From CADEFX01 sp046154585 (lineage in GTDB: Bacteria > Pseudomonadota > Alphaproteobacteria > Rhizobiales > Hyphomicrobiaceae), in contig JBJXDX010000164.1 of NCBI GenBank assembly GCA_046154585.1, forward strand, positions 1 to 64,000: DNA of 64,000 bases, read 5' to 3'. Both the position numbers and the translations under genes were made by a program. The notes beneath the pieces were generated by a model, which saw only the letters and a program-made list of their open reading frames with translations, was not told the origin of the DNA and made no database searches. Positions 7,755 to 15,879 of this stretch are shown one piece after another. Positions within the stretch are counted from its first letter, which is position 1. Every line of letters begins with the position of its first letter.

Positions 7755-9352
7755 CAGTAGACGTCCGCCTGGTAACGTCCGGTCGCTTTCAGCTCGGCGA
7801 TGAAGTCCCGCGCCGCAGTCTCGTTCATCTGCCCGCCTTTGGCCGAGATTTCGATCAAGGCCGTCTCCACATCCTTAGCCATGCGTTTGGCATCGCCGCA
7901 GACGTAGAAGTGCGCGCCATCTTTCAACCAGTCCCACAGTTCGGGGCCGGCCTCACGCATGCGGTCCTGCACGTAGACTTTTTGTGCGCCGTCGCGCGAC
8001 CAGGCTGTCGACAATCGTGTCAACGTGCCCGTCTCGAGGAATGCTTCGAACTCGTCGCGATAGAAGAAGTCGTGAGACTCGCGCTGATGTCCGTAGAACA
8101 ACCACGCCCGCCCTGTCGCGTGGGCTGCCTTGCGGTGCCACAGGAAGGAGCGGAACGGAGCGACGCCCGTGCCTGGGCCTACCATGATAATGGGCGTCGC
8201 TCCATCGCCAGGAAGAGCGAAGCCGTGCGCCTTCTGGAGGTAAACTTTGACGCCTGCGCCAGGTTCGAGCCGGTCGGCAAGGTACGTCGATGCGCAGCCT
8301 ACGCGCGGACGTCCGTCGATCTCATAGCGCACCGCATCGACGGTCAGATGCAATTCGCCCGGCGTCACCAGTGGGGACGATGAGATGGAATACAGGCGGG
8401 GCTGCAGTGGCTCGAGACATTCCAGAAACGCCTCCGGATCGGGGTGGAGCGGTGCAAATTTCTCCAGGGCTGCGAGCACGTCCAGTGTTGCGGCATCGCC
8501 ATCAGGATCCTCCCCCGCCGCTAGCGCTCTCGCTTTCCTGCGCCGATCGCCTCCTACCAGGAAGCTGATAAGCTGAAAAAGCGCATCGGGCGCGAGACCT
8601 AGCGAGTAGTCCTCTATCAATGCCTCGCGGATCGTTTTACCGGCGATGGGAAAATGATCCGGCACGCCGAGCACAGCACGCACGGCCTCGGCCAAAATGG
8701 GATCGTTCTTGGCATATAGGCCGAATGCATCGCCCGGCGCGTATCCGATACCGCTCTCGGAGATATCGAAGATGACGTGGCGGGTATCCTTGTCCGATGC
8801 CCGGCCCGACAGACGGGCCGCCCCGCGAAAGATCGCCTCGACCGGCTCGTCGCGTGTTCCGCGCTCCGAGGCAGCCTTGATCTCGACCGGCGCTGCTTCA
8901 GCAGGGGCTTTCGCGACGGCCGGCGGTACGTCCTCCAGCAGTCGCTTCAGCATGCGGCTCGTTTCCTTGCCGCCGGGAGCACACAGGTTGAGCTTCGTTT
9001 CCCGGCCTGCGGCGATAGCCTGCGAATAGGTCTCGCACAGATAGCCGCATTGCCCGCAGTCCTGCTGCGCCATGGCCGCAAACAGCTTGCGCGGCAGGGC
9101 TTTGCCCTCAGCGAGTTTCATGCGCTCATCGATCGCCATGGCGGCATCGTGCCACGGCGCCCCGTCGTCGCCGGCGACGGCGTTGGCAGCGACATCTGGA
9201 ATTGCGCCGGCCGGGCTGGCGCCAGGATTTGCATCGAGCGAGAGCAGTCCGGCGAAGAACCCGTTGAGCCATGAGCGCTGTTCAGCCGAGAACGGCGCCT
9301 CCTCCGGAATCATGGACTGGCGAGAGGAAGTGATGGCCGTCTGAATGCTCAT
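7754..9352 (-). CDS. CysJ-like flavoprotein reductase with an Fe-S domain, probable NirA partner
   Basis: This is a 532-residue NADPH-dependent reductase of the sulfite reductase alpha/ferredoxin-NADP reductase superfamily. Residues 21-36 carry a motif shared with NirA (see findings). C99, C102, C106 and C124 (CGQCGYLC, then LNLC) look like an Fes-type [4Fe-4S] site. From about residue 170 the FAD and NADP domains follow, with RLYSISSSP (FAD) and MVGPGTGVAPFRSFL (NADP); the protein ends in YQADVY like CysJ. It lacks the N-terminal FMN flavodoxin domain of true CysJ, so the Fe-S site may replace it as the exit for electrons. ATGA overlap with nirA suggests coupled translation and a 1:1 complex. 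The sulfite role sometimes attached to this family is less likely here. Confidence 0.8.
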   Translation of the reverse strand: MSIQTAITSSRQSMIPEEAPFSAEQRSWLNGFFAGLLSLDANPGASPAGAIPDVAANAVAGDDGAPWHDAAMAIDERMKLAEGKALPRKLFAAMAQQDCGQCGYLCETYSQAIAAGRETKLNLCAPGGKETSRMLKRLLEDVPPAVAKAPAEAAPVEIKAASERGTRDEPVEAIFRGAARLSGRASDKDTRHVIFDISESGIGYAPGDAFGLYAKNDPILAEAVRAVLGVPDHFPIAGKTIREALIEDYSLGLAPDALFQLISFLVGGDRRRKARALAAGEDPDGDAATLDVLAALEKFAPLHPDPEAFLECLEPLQPRLYSISSSPLVTPGELHLTVDAVRYEIDGRPRVGCASTYLADRLEPGAGVKVYLQKAHGFALPGDGATPIIMVGPGTGVAPFRSFLWHRKAAHATGRAWLFYGHQRESHDFFYRDEFEAFLETGTLTRLSTAWSRDGAQKVYVQDRMREAGPELWDWLKDGAHFYVCGDAKRMAKDVETALIEISAKGGQMNETAARDFIAELKATGRYQADVY

Positions 9353-11133
9353 GCAGCAGACCCCACGACAGGCCCGTCGATCATCGACCTGAGCGCTTCT
9401 AGTTCGTGACGTCGGGTGAAGGTCAGAAACGTCTCACCATCGCAGCGATGCGCGAGATAGGCCTTCAGCATGCGTTCGACGGCCTTGGGGCAGTCTTCGA
9501 CCTTCACGTCGCGATAGATCTCGCGACCCACGGCACCATCAGGGCCGAACCCGCCGCCGACAAGAATGTGAAAGCCTTCGACCGTGTCCTCGCCTGCCGC
9601 ATCGACTGGCACACGGCAAGCGATCATGCCGATATCACCGATGTAATGTTGGGCACACGAATGTGGACATCCCGTGAGGTGAATGTTGATCGGACTATCC
9701 AGTGCGACGCGTGGCTCGATCCACTCGGCGATGGCCATGGCTGTGCCCTTGGTATCCGATGCCGCGAACTTACAGCCCGTATTGCCGGTGCAGGCAACCA
9801 GCCCAGCGCGCACGCTGGTGGCGCTGGACGTCAACCCGATTTCCTTGAGGCACTCTTCGACCAACGGTGCGTTGGCTTCGGCAATGCCGGATATCAGCAG
9901 ATTCTGCCAGACCGTGAGCCGGATATCGCCGTCGCCAAGCTCGTGTGCGATCCTCGCAATCCCGCGCATTTGCGCGCACGTCATCTTGCCCACCGGCAGT
10001 ACAACGCCGGCCCAGACTTTGCCCGTTTGCGCCTGTTTGTGAATGCCGACGTGCGCCTGCCGATCCTGCCGGTTCAGCGCAGGCACCTTGTCGGCGGGAA
10101 TACGCGTCAGCGGTCGTCCCAGCTTGGTTTCCACTTCCGCCAGAAGCTTGTCCAGACCCCAGGCATCGAGCACGTATTTGAGGCGGGCCTTCTTGCGGTC
10201 CGTCCGGTCACCGTGATCGATGAATACGCGCACGATGGCGTCCGCGACTGCAACGGCATCATCCGGCTTCACATAGACGTTGCCGAGTTTGGCAAAGTCC
10301 TGGTGCCCCGTGATGCCGCCAATGCCGAGGCGGAACCACACGCCGGACTCGGCGCCGGCGTCTGCACCTACCATGACCGCGGTGAAGGCAATGTCGTTCG
10401 TATCCTCCAGCACCGGAATGATGCCGCCGCCGTCGAAAGCCACGTTGAACTTTCGCGGAAGCCCGAATAGCGAGCGATCGTTGGCGATGTGGTAGTGCCA
10501 GGCTCGGGCATAGGGACGCGTATCGATCAGCTCCTGCGCGTCGATGCCCGCCGTAGGAGAGCCGGTGACGTTGCGGATGTTGTCGGCACCCGTTCCCTTG
10601 GTGGTGATCCCGAGTGCTTCCAATCCTTCGATCAGCGCGACGGCATTGCCGGGCATGATTTCGCGGATCTGCAGGTTGGCGCGCGTGGTCGCGTGCGTGT
10701 AGCCGCCGCCGAGCTTCTCGGCCAGATCGGCCACACCCGCAAACTGCCAATGGCTCAGAATGCCGTTGGGGATGCGCAAGCGGCACATATAGGAGTTCTG
10801 CGTCGGCGCCACATAGAAAAGGCCATGGAAACGCCACCGGAAATTATCGACGCCCTTTGGAAACTGGCCTTTCGCGCTCTCCGACCTGAACCGCCCATAG
10901 GCGTCGAACGGATGCTCTTCGCGCTTGGCCTTTTCTTCCGGCGATAGCTTCTTGCCCTGCGCCTCGAAGCGGGCCATGGCCGCGAGATGGTCCTTATCCG
11001 GACCCGATGGCGCGGCCGGGCCACCGGCGCCTGCAAGCGGCTGCAGTCCTTGTGCCGCACGCCGCGCCTGCATGCCGGACACGAAGCCTTCCAGATATCG
11101 GCGCTGCTCGTCCGTGAAGTCCTGCGCGCTCAT
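9349..11133 (-). CDS. nirA: Nitrite reductase, NirA family (siroheme/4Fe-4S)
   Basis: This 594-residue protein reduces nitrite to ammonium with six electrons. It has the duplicated ferredoxin-like half domains of the nitrite/sulfite reductase family, and the siroheme-[4Fe-4S] ligands are complete: C448 and C454 (ACTGNTGC) and C489 and C493 (TGCPHSC). Residues 6-21 carry the FxxEQRxxLxGFxxG motif also found in the neighbouring flavoprotein. It sits between the flavoprotein and the FAD reductase, with TGATG and ATGA overlaps on the two sides. A sulfite reductase role is the alternative, but the nitrate genes around it argue for nitrite. Confidence 0.88.
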   Translation of the reverse strand: MSAQDFTDEQRRYLEGFVSGMQARRAAQGLQPLAGAGGPAAPSGPDKDHLAAMARFEAQGKKLSPEEKAKREEHPFDAYGRFRSESAKGQFPKGVDNFRWRFHGLFYVAPTQNSYMCRLRIPNGILSHWQFAGVADLAEKLGGGYTHATTRANLQIREIMPGNAVALIEGLEALGITTKGTGADNIRNVTGSPTAGIDAQELIDTRPYARAWHYHIANDRSLFGLPRKFNVAFDGGGIIPVLEDTNDIAFTAVMVGADAGAESGVWFRLGIGGITGHQDFAKLGNVYVKPDDAVAVADAIVRVFIDHGDRTDRKKARLKYVLDAWGLDKLLAEVETKLGRPLTRIPADKVPALNRQDRQAHVGIHKQAQTGKVWAGVVLPVGKMTCAQMRGIARIAHELGDGDIRLTVWQNLLISGIAEANAPLVEECLKEIGLTSSATSVRAGLVACTGNTGCKFAASDTKGTAMAIAEWIEPRVALDSPINIHLTGCPHSCAQHYIGDIGMIACRVPVDAAGEDTVEGFHILVGGGFGPDGAVGREIYRDVKVEDCPKAVERMLKAYLAHRCDGETFLTFTRRHELEALRSMIDGPVVGSAA

Positions 11134-12338
11134 CAGGCCGCCTCCGCGTAGGCTTTGCCGAAGGCCAGCGCACCACGGATAGCTGAGACCGGCGTCCGCT
11201 GTCCGATCAGTTGCCGATACCAGAGTGCGTCTGACGTATCGCCGAACAGCACGGCGCCAATCAAATGGCCATCACGCACGACCAGCTTGCGATAGACAGC
11301 CGCCTCGCGATCCTCGAGGACGATCGCCTCGGCCTGAGCGTCGTCGAAGGCCCCAATCGAGAACACCGGTATTCCGGACACCTTGAGGCTCGTGGCGACG
11401 ACAGAACCCTCATAGGCCCCGGCCTGCCCAGCAAGGTGATGCGCCAGGATCTTGGCTTGCTCGTATCCCGGCTCGATCAGGCCATAGCATTGCCCGCGAT
11501 GCTCGGCGCATTCACCGAGCGCAAAAACTCCCTTCACCGACGTCGCCATCCGGTCATCGACCCGGATGCCGCGATTGGTCTCCAAGCCGGACTCTCGCGC
11601 AAGCGCAATCGACGGACGGACGCCGACGGCCATCACGACAAGATTGCAGGCGAGGCTCTGCCCGTTCGTCAGCTCGACGCCCTCAACGCGGTCCCGCCCA
11701 CGTATGGCGCTGACTGTGGCCCCGAGAACGACGCGAATGCCCTTTTTCTCCAACGCAGATGCCAACAATCGCGCCGCATCCGCATCGAGTTGTCGCTCCA
11801 TCAGGTGACCTGCGAGATGGACAAGGGTTACATCGGCTCCGGCGCGAACGAGACCGTAGGCCCCTTCGATGCCGAGCAAGCCTCCGCCGATGACGACCGC
11901 TGACGTTCTCGCCTCGGCGGCCGACCGCAGCGTGCGTGCATCCTGCAGCGACCGGAAGGTGAAGACGCCGTCCAGATCGTTGCCCGGAAGCGGAAGGCGG
12001 ATGGGCTCCGATCCGGTCGCCAGCACGCAGATGTCAAACGGTACGCGCCTGCCGTCGTCCAGCGTTGCGATCCGCTTCTCGGTATCAAGCACGGTCACAG
12101 GCTGGCCAACCTGCAAGGCAACGCCGTTCCGCGCATACCAGTCTGTTGGCTTCAGCTCCACATCCGTTGGCGACAACTCACCCGCAAGCAGCGGCGACAG
12201 CAGCACGCGATTGTAGGCAGGCACCGGCTCCGCGCCGATCACCGTGATCTCGAAGCGGTCGGCCACGAGGGCCGCGAGCTCTTCGAGCAGGCGAAGGCTG
12301 CACATGCCGTTGCCGATGACGAGCAACCGGCGTTTCAT
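11133..12338 (-). CDS. NirB/rubredoxin-reductase-type FAD-dependent NAD(P)H oxidoreductase
   Basis: This 401-residue pyridine nucleotide-disulfide-like oxidoreductase corresponds to the N-terminal part of NirB/NasB but lacks the siroheme domains. It shows the FAD-binding VIGNGMCSLRLLEEL near the N-terminus, the NAD-binding VVIGGGLLGIEGAYGLVRAG in the middle, and the second FAD motif GVFALGECAEHRG. It probably passes NADH electrons to nitrate or nitrite reductase. The stop overlaps the nirA start (TGATG), and nrtD lies 26 bases upstream, so it belongs to the operon. Confidence 0.82.
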   Translation of the reverse strand: MKRRLLVIGNGMCSLRLLEELAALVADRFEITVIGAEPVPAYNRVLLSPLLAGELSPTDVELKPTDWYARNGVALQVGQPVTVLDTEKRIATLDDGRRVPFDICVLATGSEPIRLPLPGNDLDGVFTFRSLQDARTLRSAAEARTSAVVIGGGLLGIEGAYGLVRAGADVTLVHLAGHLMERQLDADAARLLASALEKKGIRVVLGATVSAIRGRDRVEGVELTNGQSLACNLVVMAVGVRPSIALARESGLETNRGIRVDDRMATSVKGVFALGECAEHRGQCYGLIEPGYEQAKILAHHLAGQAGAYEGSVVATSLKVSGIPVFSIGAFDDAQAEAIVLEDREAAVYRKLVVRDGHLIGAVLFGDTSDALWYRQLIGQRTPVSAIRGALAFGKAYAEAA

Positions 12339-12364
12339 CGGATATCTCCAGTGCGATGATCCTC

Positions 12365-13222
12365 TTACTCGGCAGCTTGCAACGCTGGTGCTTTGTGCCG
12401 GGCGTAGAGGAACTCCAGAACCGCTACGCGCGCGTGGATGTAGGTCGGGTTATCCACCAGCTCGAGCCGCTTGCGTGGCCGCGGCAGCTTCACGTCCAAC
12501 ACCTCGCCGATCGTTGCTGCGGGACCATTCGTCATCATGACAATGCGATCTGACAACAGGACGGCCTCGTCCACATCATGCGTGATCATCAGCACCGTAT
12601 TTCGAAGCTGCTGATGGATCGCCATCACGGAGTCCTGCAGATGCGCCCGGGTCAGCGCATCGAGCGCGCCGAAAGGCTCGTCGAGCAGCAGCACCTTGGG
12701 TTGCATGGCAAGGGCCCGCGCAATGCCCACGCGCTGCTTCATGCCACCCGAGATCTCCATGGGGCGCTTGTCCTTGGCGTGGGCCATCTGCACCAGCTCG
12801 AGATTGTGCATGGTCCAGGCGTCGCGCTCGACCCGCGACTTGATGCCGGAGAAAACTTTGTCCACTGCCAGCCGGACGTTGTCGTAAACCGTGAGCCAGG
12901 GCAGTAACGAATGGTTCTGGAAGACGACCGCGCGATCCGGTCCCGGCTCATTGACCTCCTTGTTCTCCAACAGCACCGCGCCGCTGGTAACGTCGAGCAG
13001 GCCGGCGACAATGTTGAGCAGGGTCGACTTGCCGCAACCGGAATGGCCGATCATGGCGACGTACTCGCCCTGATCTATCTTGAGGTCGATGTCGGTCAGC
13101 ACGTCGCTCCGCGACGAGCCGCGCGCGAATGACTTGCCGACGCGATCGATATGCAGGAAGGGCCGACCGGCGACCGGCATTGTAGAGGCGGTATGCGAGA
13201 CAGGTGTTACAGGCGCGATCAT
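12365..13222 (-). CDS. nrtD: Nitrate ABC transporter, ATP-binding protein
   Basis: This is a 285-residue ABC ATPase of the NrtD/TauB/SsuB group. The Walker A motif reads GHSGCGKST, the signature SGGMKQRVGIARAL, and Walker B VLLLDEPFGALD; a Q-loop His switch (THDVDEAV) is also present. The start is the ATG behind GAGGAGG, ten residues inside the longest open frame. It follows nrtB by ten bases. There is no NrtC-type fused sensor domain, so one ATPase probably forms a homodimer under the NrtB permease. Confidence 0.88.
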   Translation of the reverse strand: MIAPVTPVSHTASTMPVAGRPFLHIDRVGKSFARGSSRSDVLTDIDLKIDQGEYVAMIGHSGCGKSTLLNIVAGLLDVTSGAVLLENKEVNEPGPDRAVVFQNHSLLPWLTVYDNVRLAVDKVFSGIKSRVERDAWTMHNLELVQMAHAKDKRPMEISGGMKQRVGIARALAMQPKVLLLDEPFGALDALTRAHLQDSVMAIHQQLRNTVLMITHDVDEAVLLSDRIVMMTNGPAATIGEVLDVKLPRPRKRLELVDNPTYIHARVAVLEFLYARHKAPALQAAE

Positions 13223-13232
13223 TGTTGCCTCC

Positions 13233-14150
13233 TCAAGTTGCCGACACGCCACGGGTGGCGAAGTGGCCGATCAAAGCGACGAGACGATCGAGCAGGAAGC
13301 CGATGACGCCGATGTAAACGAGCGCCACGATGATGTCCGACAGCCGGGAAGAGTTCCACGCGTCCCAGATGAAGAAGCCGATCCCCACACCACCGGTGAG
13401 CATCTCCGCGGCCACGATGGCGAGCCACGAGAGGCCGATCCCGATCTTGAGGCCCGTGAAAATGTAGGGCGCTGCCGACGGGACCATGATGCGCCAGAAG
13501 AACTCGACAGGGTTCAGGCGCAGGACCAAGGCCACGTTGCGATAGTCTTGCGGAATGTTGCGGATGCCCACTGCCGTGTTGATGATCACGGGCCAGATCG
13601 CCGTGATGAAGATCACGAAGATCGCTGAGGGCGCGCTGTCTCGGAACGCAGCGAGGGCGATCGGCAGCCATGCCAAAGGCGGCACAGTGCGCAAGACTTG
13701 AAATATCGGGTCGAGGCCACGCATGGCCCACTGGCTTTGTCCGACCAGCGCGCCAAGCCCTATGCCGACAACCGCAGCCAGCCCGAAGCCTATAGCAACG
13801 CGCTGCAGGCTCGTAAGCACGCGCCAGCCGAGCCCGATGTCCTGCGGACCCAGCACGAACCATGGATCCACAATGAGATCCTTGGCGTCCTGCCAGATGC
13901 GCAGCGGCGTTGGCAGCGTCGCTTGCGGACCGGAGGCAGCGATCTGCCAGATCACCAGTATCAAGGCGAGCACGATGATGGGTGGGACGACACATGCTAC
14001 AACCTCCTTGGCGAGTGCCTGCAGACGCCTGGATGGTGGGCGAGACGGAAAAGGGACCACGGACGCAGCCGGTTTCTGCCGCGTTGCAGTTGCGGACTGC
14101 GACGTGCCGGCCGTCGGCTCGATGAGTTTCGCTGCGGCGGTGCTGGCCAT
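13233..14150 (-). CDS. nrtB: Nitrate ABC transporter, permease
   Basis: This 305-residue inner-membrane protein has about six transmembrane segments (for example VVPPIIVLALILVIWQIA and SAIFVIFITAIWPVIINTAV). The EAA-like cytoplasmic loop includes NVALVLRLNPVEFFWRIMVP. It belongs to the BPD_transp_1/NtrB family. The start is MASTAAAK, with GGAGAG seven bases upstream; the same frame stays open far upstream inside nrtA, which is not coding there. It lies 44 bases after nrtA. Confidence 0.88.
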   Translation of the reverse strand: MASTAAAKLIEPTAGTSQSATATRQKPAASVVPFPSRPPSRRLQALAKEVVACVVPPIIVLALILVIWQIAASGPQATLPTPLRIWQDAKDLIVDPWFVLGPQDIGLGWRVLTSLQRVAIGFGLAAVVGIGLGALVGQSQWAMRGLDPIFQVLRTVPPLAWLPIALAAFRDSAPSAIFVIFITAIWPVIINTAVGIRNIPQDYRNVALVLRLNPVEFFWRIMVPSAAPYIFTGLKIGIGLSWLAIVAAEMLTGGVGIGFFIWDAWNSSRLSDIIVALVYIGVIGFLLDRLVALIGHFATRGVSAT

Positions 14151-14194
14151 GCCTGCGCTCTCCGTTATGCGATTGGCAAACAGTGTCCGCGGCC

Positions 14195-15526
14195 TCAGAC
14201 CGCTGCTCGTTTGATCGAGAGCGATTTGAGGTAGGCCATGGGATCCTCTGGATCGAAGACCTTGCCGTCGAAGAACGTTTCTTTGCCGCGTGACGGCGAT
14301 GCCGGTATGTCGGACGCCGGTACTGACAGCGATTTCGCCGCCTCGCGCCACAAGTCCTCGCGGTTCACTTTGTCGACCAGCGCCTTGACGTCCGTTGTGG
14401 CCTCGAACTTGCCCCAGCGGATATCTTCTGTGACGAACCACTGATCGTGGCTCTTGAAGGGATAGGAAGCGTGCTCGCTCCAGAACTTCATGTAGTGCTT
14501 GGTGTCCTTCTCCACGCGGCCGTTGCCGTAGTTCACATCGCCCTTGAGCCGGCCAATGATGTCCGGCACGGGGACGTTGAACCACTGGCGCTTGCCGACG
14601 ATCTCGGCCAACTCCTGCTTGTTTTCCGGTTTTTCGCACCACTGCTGGGCTTCCATCACGGCCATCAGCAGCGCCTTGGCGGCTTGCGGATGCTTGTCGA
14701 CCCACTCGGCGCGCATGCCGAGCGCCTTTTCCGGATGCTTGAACCAGATCTCGCCCGTCGTGCAGGCGGTGAAGCCGATGTTCTGGTTGACGAGTTGTTC
14801 GTTCCACGGCTCGCCGACGCAGAACGCATCCATGTTGCCGACCTTCATGTTCGCCACCATCTGCGGCGGCGGCACCACGATGGTGGAAATATCCTTGTCC
14901 GGATCGATGCCTCCAGCGGCCAGCCAGTAGCGAATCCATAGGTCGTGCGTGCCTCCGGGGAATGTCATGGCGACCTTCACCTCTTTGCCCTCGGCCTTCT
15001 TCTTCTCGAAGGCTGCTTTGAGGGGGAAGGCGTCGGCGGTGACTTTGAGATCCTTGTATTCGTTGGAGACCGAGACGGCCTGCGCATCGAGGTTGAGCCT
15101 GGCCAGCAGATACATCGGCGTCGGCACGTTGTTCTGTGTGACTTTGCCGGTTGAGATCAGGTAGGGCATCGGCGAGAGGATGTGCGCACCGTCGATGCCG
15201 TTCTTCTCGGAGCCAAGCACCATGTTGTCCCGCGTCGCACCCCACGACGCCTGCTTGGCGACATCGACATCCGGCATGCCGTGCTTGGCGAAGAATCCCT
15301 TCTCCTTGGCGATGACCAGAGGCGAAGCATCCATCAGGGCGATGTAGCCGAGCACGGCCTTCTTCACTTCCGGCCCTGCGCCCTGCGCGAATACGCCTCC
15401 AGGAAAAGCAGCCTTCACGGCCGTCATGAGCGCCGCGGTTGCCGCCGTAGCGGACGCCGACTTCATGAGTTCGCGGCGCGTCATGCCCGCGGTCTTGATC
15501 GTGCAACTTTTCGTTCGGCTCGGCAT
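14195..15526 (-). CDS. nrtA: Nitrate-binding protein of the ABC transporter
   Basis: This is a 443-residue periplasmic nitrate-binding protein of the CmpA/NrtA family. A twin-arginine type signal (MTRRELMKSASATAATAAL) begins at residue 14, consistent with Tat export, and the mature part starts after GGVFAQG. Family features include TFPGGTHDLWIRYWLAAGG, PPPQMVANMKVGNMDAFCVG and GEPWNEQLV. The ATG chosen follows CGGGGAT; a longer open frame upstream runs through the regulatory leader and is rejected. It is the first gene of the transport and reduction operon, directly behind the NasT-type leader. Confidence 0.9.
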   Translation of the reverse strand: MPSRTKSCTIKTAGMTRRELMKSASATAATAALMTAVKAAFPGGVFAQGAGPEVKKAVLGYIALMDASPLVIAKEKGFFAKHGMPDVDVAKQASWGATRDNMVLGSEKNGIDGAHILSPMPYLISTGKVTQNNVPTPMYLLARLNLDAQAVSVSNEYKDLKVTADAFPLKAAFEKKKAEGKEVKVAMTFPGGTHDLWIRYWLAAGGIDPDKDISTIVVPPPQMVANMKVGNMDAFCVGEPWNEQLVNQNIGFTACTTGEIWFKHPEKALGMRAEWVDKHPQAAKALLMAVMEAQQWCEKPENKQELAEIVGKRQWFNVPVPDIIGRLKGDVNYGNGRVEKDTKHYMKFWSEHASYPFKSHDQWFVTEDIRWGKFEATTDVKALVDKVNREDLWREAAKSLSVPASDIPASPSRGKETFFDGKVFDPEDPMAYLKSLSIKRAAV

Positions 15527-15598
15527 CGTTATCCCCGTCGCTGCAGGCATGGATGGCGCGACGGCATCGCTCAATGAGGCCAAACCCGTCGGACCAAC

Positions 15599-15645
15599 AA
15601 AAAAACCGCTGCCCAAGGCGCTCGTTGGCACCTCGTGGTCAGCGG
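15599..15645 (-). terminator. Leader terminator upstream of nrtA
   Basis: On the minus strand the outer stem CCGCTG/CAGCGG encloses an inner 6-bp hairpin AGGTGC-CAACGA-GCGCCT (15616-15633) and is followed at once by seven T residues. This is an intrinsic terminator 73 bases before the nrtA start codon, well placed for regulated readthrough. Confidence 0.75.
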
Positions 15646-15656
15646 CGTCGCTGTTT

Positions 15657-15699
15657 GGCCCCTCGTTGGACCTCGCTGCACCATCGCCCTCGGTGATGC
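15657..15699 (-). promoter_or_regulatory. Candidate NasT (ANTAR) antitermination hairpins
   Basis: Two hairpins precede the terminator in the nrtA leader. The proximal one (15657-15672) pairs GGTCC with GGGCC (one G-T pair) around the hexaloop AACGAG, which has the A1 and G4 expected of ANTAR-binding RNA loops. The upstream one (15678-15699) pairs GCATCACC with GATGGTGC around GAGGGC, with one mismatch and one wobble, and fits the loop rule less well. NasT is encoded just upstream. The ANTAR rule is established; the assignment here is inference. Confidence 0.6.
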
Positions 15700-15718
15700 T
15701 GCTTTGGAAGTTTACCAA

Positions 15719-15734
15719 TACAAAGTTCGTGCCA
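15719..15734 (-). promoter_or_regulatory. Sigma-54-like promoter of the nrtA operon
   Basis: On the minus strand TGGCACGAACTTTGTA matches the -24/-12 consensus (TGGCAC-N5-TTGCA), with GG and the -12 element at correct spacing; the one departure is T for C in the -12 GC. Transcription would start near 15708, just before the hairpins. NtrC-type nitrogen control would be logical; I see no convincing NtrC site upstream. A TTGACA at 15746-15751 could instead serve a sigma-70 promoter. Confidence 0.5.
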
Positions 15735-15879
15735 AGTCTCCAGAGTGTCAATAAAAACTATATATATCAACATGTTGTCGAGAATTGCAGCGATCACAGA
15801 GGGCATGCCGAAAAGGAAGTTTCTGCTCGACACCCTTGCATCATGCGGAAACTTTGTGCAGCGCAACCTGTCGAAACGG

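Noticed and set aside
13233..15506. A single 757-codon open frame spanning nrtA and nrtB
   Set aside because: Only its C-terminal 305 codons encode NrtB. The upstream part lies in the wrong frame across nrtA, which has a clear family match and ribosome site in its own frame.
15678..15699. NtrC-type operator reading of the TGCACC...GGTG dyad
   Set aside because: It lies downstream of the promoter and inside the leader, and the spacing does not fit an NtrC site; an RNA hairpin is the simpler reading.
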